A stretch of DNA of 64,000 bases from Rubrivivax gelatinosus IL144 (lineage in GTDB: Bacteria > Pseudomonadota > Gammaproteobacteria > Burkholderiales > Burkholderiaceae_C). Positions within the stretch are counted from its first letter, which is position 1; every line of letters starts with the position of its first letter. Below are positions 35,620-46,096 of the stretch, one piece after another. The notes under the pieces are model-generated. The model worked only from the letters and a program-made list of their open reading frames with translations. It had not been told where the DNA came from and ran no database searches. The stretch covers positions 4,278,001 to 4,342,000 of the forward strand of contig NC_017075.1 in NCBI RefSeq assembly GCF_000284255.1, written 5' to 3'. A program made the position numbers and the translations under genes.

Positions 35620-35620
<1 letters not shown>
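35315..35620 (+). CDS. ureB: Urease subunit beta
   Basis: 101-aa structural subunit. The start at [11 protein letters not shown] matches the family N-terminus. An ATG at 35303 that overlaps the ureA stop would add four residues. The [17 protein letters not shown] and [18 protein letters not shown] stretches are typical (here [15 protein letters not shown]). The next start overlaps its stop as TGATG. Confidence 0.96.
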
Positions 35621-37350
<1,730 letters not shown>

Positions 37351-37352
37351 AC

Positions 37353-37385
37353 CACCGCCGCGGCCCATGGCCGGCCGCGGCGGTG
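37353..37385. terminator. Hairpin between convergent ureC and cytolysin-like genes
   Basis: CACCGCCGCGGCC (37353-37365) and GGCCGCGGCGGTG (37373-37385) form a perfect 13-base stem with a seven-base loop. It starts three bases after ureC. No T run follows, so it is a possible bidirectional terminator or mRNA-stabilising end. Confidence 0.6.
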
Positions 37386-37390
37386 CACGA

Positions 37391-38806
37391 TCAGTCGTCG
37401 AGGTGGGCGTTCAGCGTGCCACCCCACAGGTGGATCGTGCGGTCACTGGTCAGGCAGTCGTAGCTCTTGAACTTGGACCGCCAGGTCTTGAAGAAGATCG
37501 CATAACGACCTTCGACGACCAGGTTGCGCACGTCACCGCGCATCTGCAGCATCGCCTCGTAAGGCGCCGTGTGGTCGCCCGAGTGCCACTCCGTGGCCTT
37601 GAACTGCTTCGACTCCTCGTCGTACTGCTCCCAGCGCGCGTTGAAGCTGGCGACGAAGCCGCCGGTGTGGCGCATCGTCACCGTGTGGTCGGCGAGCACC
37701 TCGCGGATCGTCTCGACGTAACGTGTCGTCGACCGGATCTGCGACGTGGCGCGGCTGCGCAGGTCGGCCACCATGTAGGCGATCGGGTGGGCGAGGTTGG
37801 TCCTCGAGAACTCGATGCCCTTGGAGATCGCGGCGCTCATCGCGTCGACGTCGCCGGCGACGAGATCGGCCGCCGAGTCGCCACCGCCGAGCACCAGCAC
37901 CCGGAACGACGACGCCCGGGCGATGCGGTCATAACGCTCCTGCATCTCGGCGCTGACCTTCAGCCCCTGCGACTTGTAGTCCAGCGTCGCCTCGGCCTCC
38001 TGCGCCGTGACGTGCTGCTGGGTGCTCATCTGGACGACGATCAGCCGGCCGTAGTCGACGCAGCGCACGAGCCCGGGCGGCGCGCTGGACGGCATGTTCA
38101 CCGGCCCCAGGCTGACCCCGGGCGCGAACAGCAGGCCGGCCTCGTCGGGCTCTTCGACCACCACCGAGAAGTAGATCTGCTTGAAGACGCGGTAGACCAC
38201 GGTCTCGTCGCCGGTGCTGCCGACCTTCAGCCCGGCCGTTGCCTGGCTGCGGCCCCACTGCGCGCCGAACCCGCACTCGACGCCGATCTGCTCCTTCGAA
38301 TACGCCGTGTGCGACTCCGAGAACGCGCGCATCGGCGGCCGGTAGCCCTGGGCGTGCTGGACGTCCTGGAACCAGGTGTCGACGATCTTCTGGATCGCCA
38401 GGTCCACCGAGACGGCCGTCGGGCGTTCGACTTCGACCACGCCGCGCTCCTCCAGCCCCGGCAGGTCGACACGCAGGCGGATCGGCCGCCGCGACAAGGT
38501 GTAGGGCGTCGGCATGCCCTCGGCCAGGCTGCGGTCCTGCTTGACCAGGGCGCCAGGGAAGACGACGCCGGCGGCAGGGTTCAGCAGCAGGTTCTCGGTG
38601 AGGCGGGAACTCGCGTCGTGCAGCCGCTTGGTCACGATGACCACGCGGCCGCCCTCGTGGGCGCGGGTTTCACCGGCCGACGCCGGGTCGAGTTCCGCCG
38701 GCGTCAGGTCGACCGCCAGCAACTGGTTGAGGTCGTAGGACAGCCCCTGGATGTACGCCGTGTTGGCCGTCACTTCGGTATCGGGACGATCGAGGACCAC
38801 GGACAT
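37391..38806 (-). CDS. Cholesterol-dependent cytolysin (thiol-activated cytolysin) homologue
   Basis: A 471-aa protein with full-length similarity to pore-forming CDCs. Aligning landmarks are VVFPGALVKQDRSLAEG and RLRVDLPG in the N-terminal region, VVYRVFKQIYFSVVVEEPDE, and VLVLGGGDSAADL before the second helical-to-hairpin region. The C-terminal domain 4 carries HTGGFVASFNARWEQYD, DHTAPYEAML, DVRNLVVEGR and RTIHLWGGTLNAHL. The cholesterol-recognition Thr-Leu pair appears kept (464-465). The undecapeptide is replaced by RYAIFFKTWRS at about 434-444, with no cysteine. No signal peptide is present. A strong AGGAGG site precedes the ATG. It lies 166 bases after cphA on the same strand. Function is unknown; a target other than cholesterol is likely. 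Confidence 0.85.
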   Translation of the reverse strand: MSVVLDRPDTEVTANTAYIQGLSYDLNQLLAVDLTPAELDPASAGETRAHEGGRVVIVTKRLHDASSRLTENLLLNPAAGVVFPGALVKQDRSLAEGMPTPYTLSRRPIRLRVDLPGLEERGVVEVERPTAVSVDLAIQKIVDTWFQDVQHAQGYRPPMRAFSESHTAYSKEQIGVECGFGAQWGRSQATAGLKVGSTGDETVVYRVFKQIYFSVVVEEPDEAGLLFAPGVSLGPVNMPSSAPPGLVRCVDYGRLIVVQMSTQQHVTAQEAEATLDYKSQGLKVSAEMQERYDRIARASSFRVLVLGGGDSAADLVAGDVDAMSAAISKGIEFSRTNLAHPIAYMVADLRSRATSQIRSTTRYVETIREVLADHTVTMRHTGGFVASFNARWEQYDEESKQFKATEWHSGDHTAPYEAMLQMRGDVRNLVVEGRYAIFFKTWRSKFKSYDCLTSDRTIHLWGGTLNAHLDD

Positions 38807-38893
38807 GGATGCCTCCTATGAGGTCTCCGGTGGCTGCGCCGCCGCCCCATGCGACGGCGATGCGACCGGTAGAAGGCCAACATAGGAAGCCAC

Positions 38894-38938
38894 CCCGCGA
38901 CTTCCATGTCGCGGGTCAACCGCCACCCGCCGTGGCGG
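38894..38938. repeat. Two tandem hairpins between cphA and the cytolysin-like gene
   Basis: CCCGCGAC/GTCGCGGG (38894-38901, 38908-38915) and CCGCCAC/GTGGCGG (38920-38926, 38932-38938). They lie 35-79 bases after the cphA stop. They may terminate cphA or set the cytolysin-like gene apart transcriptionally. There is no T run. Confidence 0.5.
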
Positions 38939-38972
38939 GGGGCGATCTAGGGGGACGGCGCTCGGGGCCGGC

Positions 38973-41558
38973 TCAGGCCGCCAGCGCCTCGCCGGCTTCG
39001 GCGATGCGGCGCGCCAGATGTTCCAGCGCTTCCTCGACCTGGTCGACGAGCACCAGGCACAGGTCGCCGGGCTCCAGCAGTTCGAGCGCCCGGTCGATGG
39101 CGACGAACTCGCCGTGGATCTCCTCGACGCGGCGGGTGCGCGGGGCGCCGCGCAGGCCTTCGCGCAGCAGCGCGATGACTTCGCCGTCGGCACGGCCGCG
39201 CTGGGCGGCGTCCTGGTACAGCAGCACGTCGTCGAAGGCGGCGCCGAGGATCTGCGTCTGCTCGCGGATGTCCTCGTCGCGGCGGTCGCCGGCGGCGCTG
39301 ATGACGACCGAGCGGCGCCGGGCCGGCATCGCCTCGACGGCGCCGACCAGGGCGCGCATCGCGTCGGCGTTGTGGCCGTAGTCGGCGATGATCGTCGCGC
39401 CGCGGTAGTCCATGACGTTGAAGCGCCCCGGCGCGTTGTGCGCGTCGTTGACGAAGCTGGCCAGGCCGGCGCTGACGGCGTCGAAGCTGAGCGCGCAGCC
39501 CCAGGCCGCGGCGACCGCGGCGAGCGCGTTCTCGACCTGGAAGCCGATCGTGCCGTTGCGCGTCAGCGGCACCTCGCGCAGCGGCACGCGGGCCCGCGCC
39601 GAGCCGTTGACGGCGACGATCGCGTCACCGTCGACGAACACCGTGCGCCCGCCCTGGGCGCGGTGCGCGACCATCGCCGGCAGATGACCGTCGACGGCGA
39701 ACAGGATCACGCCGCCCGGGCAGTGCTGGGCCATCGCCAGCGTGATCGGGTCGGCGGCGTTGAGCACGGCGTAGCCGCTCTCGGCGACGTTCTGCACGAT
39801 GACGCGCTTGAGCACCGCCAGGTCCTCGACCGTCGTGATGTAGTTCAGGCCGAGGTGGTCGCCGGCGCCGACGTTGGTGACCACGGCGACCTGGCAGCGG
39901 TCGAAGCCCAGGCCCTCGCGCAGCATGCCGCCGCGTGCGGTCTCCAGCACCGCGGCTTCGGTGTCCGGGTGGGCGAGCACGTTGCGCGCGCTCTTCGGGC
40001 CGCTGCAGTCGCCGCTGTCGATCTGGTGGCCGTCGACCCAGACACCGTCGGTGTTGGTCATGCCGACCTTGTAGCCGGCGGCGTTGAACAGGTGGGCGAT
40101 CAGGCGCGTGACGGTGGTCTTGCCGTTGGTGCCGGTGACGGCGACGACCGGGATGCGGCCGTCCTGGCCCGACGGGAACAGGCGCTCGACGATGGCCTCG
40201 CCGACCGCACGCGGCTTGCCGAAGCTCGGCGCCAGGTGCATGCGCAGGCCCGGCGCGGCGTTGACTTCGACGACGCCGCCGCGCTGCTGCTCCAGCGGCA
40301 TGCCGACGGTCTCGCAGACCACGTCGACGCCGCAGATCTCCAGCCCGACCATGCGCGCCGCAGCCACCGCACGCGCGGCGACCTCGGGGTGCACGTCGTC
40401 GGTGACGTCGGTGGCGCTGCCGCCGGTGCTGAGGTTGGCGTTGTGGCGCAGCACGACCTTCTGGCCGTTGGCCGGCACGGCCTCGGGCGACAGGCCCAGC
40501 AGTTCCAGGCGTGCCATCGCGACGTCGTCCAGGCGGATGCGCGTCAGCGCGGTGGCGTGGCCGTCGCCGCGGCGCGGGTCGGCGTTGACCGTGTCGACGA
40601 GCTGGCGCACGGTGTGCACGCCGTCGCCGATGACGTAGGGCGGGTCGCGGCGCGCGGCGGCGACCAGCTTCTCGCCGACGACCAGCAGGCGGAAGTCGTG
40701 GCCGGGCAGGAACTGCTCGACCATCACCTCGCCGATCTCGTCGGCGACGCGGTAGGCGGTCTCGTACTGGGCGCGGTCGGTGACGTTGACCGTCACGCCC
40801 TTGCCCTGGTTGCCGTCGCGCGGCTTGACGACGACCGGCAGGCCCAGCTCGGTGGCCGCGGCCCAGCCGTCCTCGAGGTCGGTGACCGGGCGGCCGCGTG
40901 GCACCGGCACGCCGGCCGAGGCCAGCAGGCGCTTGGTCAGGTCCTTGTCCTGGGCGATCGACTCGGCGACGGCGCCGGTGGAATCGACCTCGGCGGCCCA
41001 GATGCGGCGCAGGTTTGCGCCCCAGCCGAACTGCACCAGGCTGCCTTCGGTCAGGCGGCGGTAGGGGATGCCGCGCGCGATCGCGGCCGAGACGATGGAG
41101 CCGGTGCTCGGCCCCAAGCGCACGTCCTCGTCGATGGCGCGCAGCTCGGCCACCGCGGCTTCGCTGTCGAAGGCCGCGCCGCCGACGGCCGCCGCGAGCA
41201 GGCGCTCGGCCAGCTCCAGCGCGCGCCGGCCGACCTTCTCCTCGGTGTACTCGACGACGATCTGGTAGACGCCGGGCTCGGGCGCGGCCGCGGTGCGCGA
41301 GAACGAGACGCGGCAGCCGGCACGCGCCTGCAGCGCCAGCGCCAGGCGTTCCAGCCAGCGCGCCATCGTCACCGGCTCGCGGGTGCCGATCGGGCGCACC
41401 GGCGAGACGTCGGGCAGCAGCTCGCGCAGCCGGCGCTCCAGCGGGGAACCGGCTTCGATCGCCGTTTCCTCGGGCGTGCAGCGCACGATGGCTTCGATCG
41501 CCGTGTGCCGGCTCCAGAGATTGGGACCGCGCAGCGCGCGGATGCGGGTGACGTCCAT
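38973..41558 (-). CDS. cphA: Cyanophycin synthetase CphA1
   Basis: Makes cyanophycin, a poly-aspartate backbone with arginine side chains used as a nitrogen and carbon store. The 861-aa protein has the N-terminal LRGPNLW motif and an ATP-grasp domain (about 200-460) with VVVKPRDGNQGKGVTV and GVVEVNAAPG. A Mur-ligase-like domain has an intact P-loop GTNGKTT (476-482) and DYGHNADAMRALV. Length is normal for bacterial CphA. ATG at 41558 follows seven bases after the stop of the second synthetase gene, so the two are co-transcribed. Confidence 0.96.
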   Translation of the reverse strand: MDVTRIRALRGPNLWSRHTAIEAIVRCTPEETAIEAGSPLERRLRELLPDVSPVRPIGTREPVTMARWLERLALALQARAGCRVSFSRTAAAPEPGVYQIVVEYTEEKVGRRALELAERLLAAAVGGAAFDSEAAVAELRAIDEDVRLGPSTGSIVSAAIARGIPYRRLTEGSLVQFGWGANLRRIWAAEVDSTGAVAESIAQDKDLTKRLLASAGVPVPRGRPVTDLEDGWAAATELGLPVVVKPRDGNQGKGVTVNVTDRAQYETAYRVADEIGEVMVEQFLPGHDFRLLVVGEKLVAAARRDPPYVIGDGVHTVRQLVDTVNADPRRGDGHATALTRIRLDDVAMARLELLGLSPEAVPANGQKVVLRHNANLSTGGSATDVTDDVHPEVAARAVAAARMVGLEICGVDVVCETVGMPLEQQRGGVVEVNAAPGLRMHLAPSFGKPRAVGEAIVERLFPSGQDGRIPVVAVTGTNGKTTVTRLIAHLFNAAGYKVGMTNTDGVWVDGHQIDSGDCSGPKSARNVLAHPDTEAAVLETARGGMLREGLGFDRCQVAVVTNVGAGDHLGLNYITTVEDLAVLKRVIVQNVAESGYAVLNAADPITLAMAQHCPGGVILFAVDGHLPAMVAHRAQGGRTVFVDGDAIVAVNGSARARVPLREVPLTRNGTIGFQVENALAAVAAAWGCALSFDAVSAGLASFVNDAHNAPGRFNVMDYRGATIIADYGHNADAMRALVGAVEAMPARRRSVVISAAGDRRDEDIREQTQILGAAFDDVLLYQDAAQRGRADGEVIALLREGLRGAPRTRRVEEIHGEFVAIDRALELLEPGDLCLVLVDQVEEALEHLARRIAEAGEALAA

Positions 41559-41565
41559 GGCGTTC

Positions 41566-43722
41566 TCAGCGGATGTCGGCAGGGGTCTGCAGATCGAAGG
41601 TGTCGAGGCCTGCGGCCAGCAGCGCCGGCGCCAGGCCGAAGGCCCAGGCAGCGGCGACGGCCGGCAGCAGCACGGAGGCGTCGGGCAGCGGGTTGCGGCC
41701 GCGCACGGCCAGCGGCGTCTCGCCGTGGCCTTCGCACAGCCAGATGCGGCCTTCGCGCAGCAGCACGGCATGGCCGCCGCGTTCGCGGTGGTCGGCCAGC
41801 ACGGCGGCGTCGGTGGCGTAGAGCGTGACCTCGCCGTCGCAGTGCTCGGCCAGCGCCGCGACACGCGGGTCGTCGGCGTTGAGCACGCCGATGCCGTCGG
41901 CGAGCACGACGTCCATCTGCGTGCGCAGCACGCGCGGCAGGTCGTCGGCGCCGTGGATGTCGTGGCGCTCCAGCGTCTCGGCGCCGTCCAGGTCGGTGAC
42001 GACGCCGATGCGGCAGCGGTCGTAGACCAGGCCTTCGTCGAGGATCGTCGCGGCGCCGTTCTCGAAGACCGCGGCGTCGACCTCGCGGTTGAGCAGCAGG
42101 CGCTCGGCGATCACGCCGCGCGTCGCGTCGCGTTCGTCGATGCGGCGCGTGTCCAGGAACAGGCCGTCGCGGCAGGCCAGGCCGACGTGGTGGCCCGACA
42201 GCTGCAGCAGCCAGGCCACGAGGCGGGCGATCGGCGTCGCGACCTCGCCGCCGGCGATGCCGACGATGGGGATGCGGCCGTCGTCGCCGGGCGGGAACAG
42301 GTGGTCGATGATCGCCTGGCCCACCGGGCGCGGCGAACCGACCGCCGGCTTGGTGTGCGCCAGCAGCCCGGGGCCGGCGTTGACCTCGACGACGGCGGCG
42401 TGCTGGCCGCGCAGCGGGCGCGAGATGTCCTGCGCGACGAGGTCGATGCCGGCGATGTCCAGGCCGACGGTGCGCGCGGCCAGCGAGCCGATGCGCGCGA
42501 AGTCGGGGTGCAGGTCGTCGGTGCAGTCGATGGCGACGTTGCCGTTGCGCTGGATCAGCACGCGGCGGCCGGCGGCGGGCACGTCGTCCGGGCCCAGGTT
42601 TTGGCGGCGCAGGTCGACGAGGATCGCGCCGTCCTCGCGCACGCGGATGCGGCCCAGCGGGTGGTCTTCGGTCTCGCCGCGGCGCGGGTCGCTGTTGAGC
42701 TGCGACTCGACCAGCTCGAAGACCGTGCTGCGGCCGTCGCCGACGACCCAGGCGGCTTCGCCGCGTGCGGCGGCGACGACTTCGCCGGCGACGACGAGCA
42801 GGCGGTGCTCGTCGCCGGGGATGTAGCGCTCGACGATGACTTCGCTGCCTTCGGCGTCGGCGACGGCGTAGGCCGCCTCGACCTGCTCGCGCGTCGTCAG
42901 GTCCAGCGTGACGCCGCGGCCGTGGTTGCCGTCGCTGGGCTTGACGGCCACCGGCAGGCCGACGTCCTCGGCGATGTCCCAGGCTTCGGCGGCGCTGGCG
43001 GCGACGCGGCCTTCGGGCACCGGCACGCCGACCGAGGCCAGCAGGCGCTTGGTCAGGTCCTTGTCGCGGGCGATGCCTTCGGCGATGGCGCTGGTGCGGT
43101 CGGTCTCGGCGGTCCAGATCCGGTGCTGGCGCTTGCCGTGGCCGAGCTGCACCAGGTTGCCTTCGTTCAGGCGCAGGTGCGGGATGCGGCGTTCGGTGGC
43201 CGAGGCGACGATGTGCGCCGTGCTCGGGCCGAGGTAGGCGTCGTCGATCGCGTCGCGCACCGCCTGCACCGCGGCGGCGAGGCCGAACTCGCGGCCGTTG
43301 ATCGCCGCCATCAGCAGCGCATGGCCTTGCTGCAGCGCACAACGTGCCACGGCTTCGTCGCGGGCCCGGAAGACCATGCGGTAGACGCCGGTCTTGGAGG
43401 TGCTGCGCGTCTGGCCGAAGCCGGTGGGCATGCCGGCCAGGTTCAGCAGTTCGATGATGACGTGTTCGAGCACGTGGCCCATCCAGGTGCCGCCGCGCAG
43501 GCGCTGGATGAAGCCGCCGCGCTCGCCGACGCCGCAGTGGTGCTCTTCCAGCGCCGGCAGCAGCGCCAGCAGGCGGTCGACGAAACCCGGCAGCTTGTCC
43601 GACGGGTGCTGCTCCAGCTCGCCCAGGTCGAGCCAGACCTCCAGCGCCGACCGGTAGGTCCAGAGGTTGGGGCCGCGCAGATAGGTGATGCGCAGCAGGC
43701 GGATGTCGTCGAAGGTCTTCAT
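41566..43722 (-). CDS. Second cyanophycin synthetase homologue with degenerate Mur-ligase P-loop
   Basis: A 718-aa CphA-like protein, upstream gene of the cphA pair. It keeps LRGPNLW, a full ATP-grasp domain (VAVKPSDGNHGRGV, VVEVNAGPG) and part of the Mur-ligase region. The P-loop is replaced by GIAGGEVAT (488-496), so the lysine and both threonines of GTNGKTT are lost. The C-terminal third is shortened by about 140 residues. Such CphA'-type proteins accompany CphA in Cupriavidus and other betaproteobacteria. By analogy with CphA2 of cyanobacteria it may use one ATP site, for example to join preformed Asp-Arg dipeptides. That activity is inference. Confidence 0.9.
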   Translation of the reverse strand: MKTFDDIRLLRITYLRGPNLWTYRSALEVWLDLGELEQHPSDKLPGFVDRLLALLPALEEHHCGVGERGGFIQRLRGGTWMGHVLEHVIIELLNLAGMPTGFGQTRSTSKTGVYRMVFRARDEAVARCALQQGHALLMAAINGREFGLAAAVQAVRDAIDDAYLGPSTAHIVASATERRIPHLRLNEGNLVQLGHGKRQHRIWTAETDRTSAIAEGIARDKDLTKRLLASVGVPVPEGRVAASAAEAWDIAEDVGLPVAVKPSDGNHGRGVTLDLTTREQVEAAYAVADAEGSEVIVERYIPGDEHRLLVVAGEVVAAARGEAAWVVGDGRSTVFELVESQLNSDPRRGETEDHPLGRIRVREDGAILVDLRRQNLGPDDVPAAGRRVLIQRNGNVAIDCTDDLHPDFARIGSLAARTVGLDIAGIDLVAQDISRPLRGQHAAVVEVNAGPGLLAHTKPAVGSPRPVGQAIIDHLFPPGDDGRIPIVGIAGGEVATPIARLVAWLLQLSGHHVGLACRDGLFLDTRRIDERDATRGVIAERLLLNREVDAAVFENGAATILDEGLVYDRCRIGVVTDLDGAETLERHDIHGADDLPRVLRTQMDVVLADGIGVLNADDPRVAALAEHCDGEVTLYATDAAVLADHRERGGHAVLLREGRIWLCEGHGETPLAVRGRNPLPDASVLLPAVAAAWAFGLAPALLAAGLDTFDLQTPADIR

Positions 43723-43843
43723 CTTGGTCGTGCGTTCGTCGCCTCGGGGCGAATTGCGGCGCGAATTCTTGTCGGCCGGCGGTCGGCGTAGGGGCCGGCT
43801 GGCGCGTTACGCGACAATCGCGCGCTCGCCGCTTGACTCACCC
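43723..43843. promoter_or_regulatory. Divergent promoter region, cyanophycin synthetase operon / ABC exporter
   Basis: A 121-base spacer between divergent start codons. No obvious operator was seen; a GAATTC-containing stretch (GAATTGCGGCGCGAATTC) is the only repeated element. Confidence 0.4.
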
Positions 43844-46087
43844 ATGCCTTCATCCGATCCGTCTCCTGTGCTCGCCGCGGCGCCCTCCGCACCGCTCGAA
43901 CCAGGGGAAAACGCGCTGGCCGGCCTGGACGTTGACCTGGACGCGAAGGACCGCTTCGCAACCGGCGAAATAGTTCTCACCGATCGCCGCCTGCTCGCCC
44001 GCGACGCCGGGTCCGCCGCCTGGCGGTCCTGGCCGCTTTCGGCGTCGCTGACGCTGCAACATCTCGACCACGGCGGCGTCGGCCAGCTCTCGCTGCACGA
44101 CGACGACGGCCGCCTGGCCGGCTGGCGCTACACGCTCGGCCGCGACCCGGCGGCGCTGAAGCTGCTCGGCCTGTTCGAGCGCCAGAAACGGCGCCTGGCC
44201 AGCGGCGAGACCGATCCGGAAGACGAGGCCGAGGCCGAAGAAACCGATTTCGGCGTCGAATCGGCGACGCCGCCGTCGACCTGGGTGCTGCTGCGCCTGG
44301 GCCGTTTCGCGAAGCCGTACCGCTGGCAGCTGCTGCTGGGTTTCGTGCTGACGCTGGCGTCGACCGCCGCGTCGCTGGTGCCGCCGTACCTGACGATCCC
44401 GCTGATGGACGAGGTGCTGATCCCGTACCAGAACGGCAAGCAGATCGATTCTCATCTCGTCTGGATGCTGCTGGCCGGGCTGGCCGGCTCGGCGCTCGTC
44501 GCCTGGGCGCTGGGCTGGATGCGCACCTGGCTGCTGGCGCTGGTCAGCGAACGCATCGGCGCCGACCTGCGCACCGCCACCTTCGATCATCTGCTGCAGC
44601 TGTCGCTGGACTACTTCGGCAGCAAACGCACCGGCGACCTGATGTCGCGCATCGGCAGCGAAAGCGACCGGATCTGCGTCTTCCTGTCGCTGCACGCGCT
44701 GGATTTCGCCACCGACGTGCTGATGATCGGCATGACGGCGACGATCCTGTTCAGCATCAACCCGTCGCTGGCGCTGGCCACGCTGGTGCCGCTGCCCTTC
44801 ATCGCCTGGATGATCCACCTGGTGCGCGACCGCCTGCGCACCGGCTTCGAGAAGATCGACCGCGTCTGGGGCGAGGTGACCAGCGTGCTGGCCGACACCA
44901 TCCCCGGCATCCGCGTCGTCAAGGCCTTCGCGCAGGAGAAGCGCGAAGCCGAGCGCTTCCGCCGCGCCAACCGCGCGAACCTGGAAGTCAACGACAAGCT
45001 GAACAAGACCTGGAGCCTGTTCACGCCGACCGTGTCGCTGCTGACCGAGATCGGCCTGCTCGTCGTCTGGGCCTTCGGCATCTGGCTGGTCAGCCGCGAC
45101 GCGATCACCGTCGGCGTGCTGAGCGCCTTCATCGCCTACATCGGCCGCTTCTACGGCCGGTTGGACTCGATGAGCCGCATCGTCTCGGTGACGCAGAAGG
45201 CCGCCGCCGGCGCCAAGCGCATCTTCGACATCCTCGACCACGTCAGCAACGTGCCCGAGCCGGCGCAGCCGGTGAAGATCGAGCGCGTGCAGGGCGGGCT
45301 GTCGCTGCAGGGCGTGGGCTTCCGCTACGGCAGCCGCGCGGTGATCCGCGGCCTGGACCTGGACATCCGCCCGGGCGAGATGATCGGCCTGGTGGGCCAC
45401 AGCGGCTCGGGCAAGAGCACGCTGGTCAACCTGATCTGCCGCTTCTACGACGTGACCGACGGCGCGATCAAGGTCGACGGCGTCGACCTGCGCCGTTTCG
45501 GCGTCGCCGACTACCGCCGCCACATCGGCCTGGTGCTGCAGGAGCCCTTCCTGTTCTTCGGCACCGTCGCCGAAAACATCGCCTACGGCAAGCCCGACGC
45601 GACGCGCGAGGAGATCGTCGCCGCGGCACGCGCCGCGCACGCCCACGAGTTCATCCTGCGCCTGCCGCACGGCTACGACTCGGTGGTCGGCGAACGCGGC
45701 CAGGGGCTGTCGGGCGGCGAGCGCCAGCGCATCTCGATCGCGCGCGCTCTCTTGATCGACCCGCGCATCCTGATCCTCGACGAAGCGACGTCCTCGGTCG
45801 ACACCGAGACCGAGAAGGAGATCCAGAAGGCGCTGGACAACCTGGTGCAGGGCCGCACGACGATCGCCATCGCCCACCGCCTGTCGACGCTGCGCCGGGC
45901 CGACCGGCTGGTCGTCATGGACCGCGGCCGCATCGTCGAGGTCGGCACGCACGACGAACTGCTGGCGCGCGAAGGCGCCTACTGGCGGCTGTACGAGGCG
46001 CAGGCGCGCCAGGTCGACGAGAGCGACGCCGAACGCCCGGTGCTGCCGCCGCCCGCGCCCGCCGCGCACCCCGCCGGCGCTGCCTGA
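43844..46087 (+). CDS. Cyanophycin-associated ABC exporter-type half transporter
   Basis: A 747-aa protein. An N-terminal soluble domain of about 110 residues (FATGEIVLTDRRLLAR) looks like a PH-type domain. An acidic linker (about 120-138) leads to six membrane helices (about 155-465) and an ATPase domain. The ATPase has Walker A GHSGSGKST (518-526), LSGGERQR, and ILILDEATSSVDTET with a glutamate suited to catalysis. It is of the MsbA/lipid-exporter type. Divergence from the two synthetase genes and the following DUF1854 gene recur in cyanophycin-making bacteria. The transported substrate is unknown. ATG at 43844 is preferred; the upstream frame is antisense to cphA'. Confidence 0.88.
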   Translation: MPSSDPSPVLAAAPSAPLEPGENALAGLDVDLDAKDRFATGEIVLTDRRLLARDAGSAAWRSWPLSASLTLQHLDHGGVGQLSLHDDDGRLAGWRYTLGRDPAALKLLGLFERQKRRLASGETDPEDEAEAEETDFGVESATPPSTWVLLRLGRFAKPYRWQLLLGFVLTLASTAASLVPPYLTIPLMDEVLIPYQNGKQIDSHLVWMLLAGLAGSALVAWALGWMRTWLLALVSERIGADLRTATFDHLLQLSLDYFGSKRTGDLMSRIGSESDRICVFLSLHALDFATDVLMIGMTATILFSINPSLALATLVPLPFIAWMIHLVRDRLRTGFEKIDRVWGEVTSVLADTIPGIRVVKAFAQEKREAERFRRANRANLEVNDKLNKTWSLFTPTVSLLTEIGLLVVWAFGIWLVSRDAITVGVLSAFIAYIGRFYGRLDSMSRIVSVTQKAAAGAKRIFDILDHVSNVPEPAQPVKIERVQGGLSLQGVGFRYGSRAVIRGLDLDIRPGEMIGLVGHSGSGKSTLVNLICRFYDVTDGAIKVDGVDLRRFGVADYRRHIGLVLQEPFLFFGTVAENIAYGKPDATREEIVAAARAAHAHEFILRLPHGYDSVVGERGQGLSGGERQRISIARALLIDPRILILDEATSSVDTETEKEIQKALDNLVQGRTTIAIAHRLSTLRRADRLVVMDRGRIVEVGTHDELLAREGAYWRLYEAQARQVDESDAERPVLPPPAPAAHPAGAA

Positions 46088-46096
46088 GGACACGCG

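Noticed and set aside
37391-38806. Cytolysin-like gene as a pseudogene because of its altered undecapeptide
   Set aside because: The frame is intact end to end, domain 4 landmarks and the Thr-Leu pair remain, and a strong ribosome-binding site is present, so divergence of function is more likely than decay.
39018-41828. Plus-strand 936-codon frame opposite cphA
   Set aside because: Antisense shadow, composed of Val/Asp/Ala/Arg/His repeats with no family similarity.
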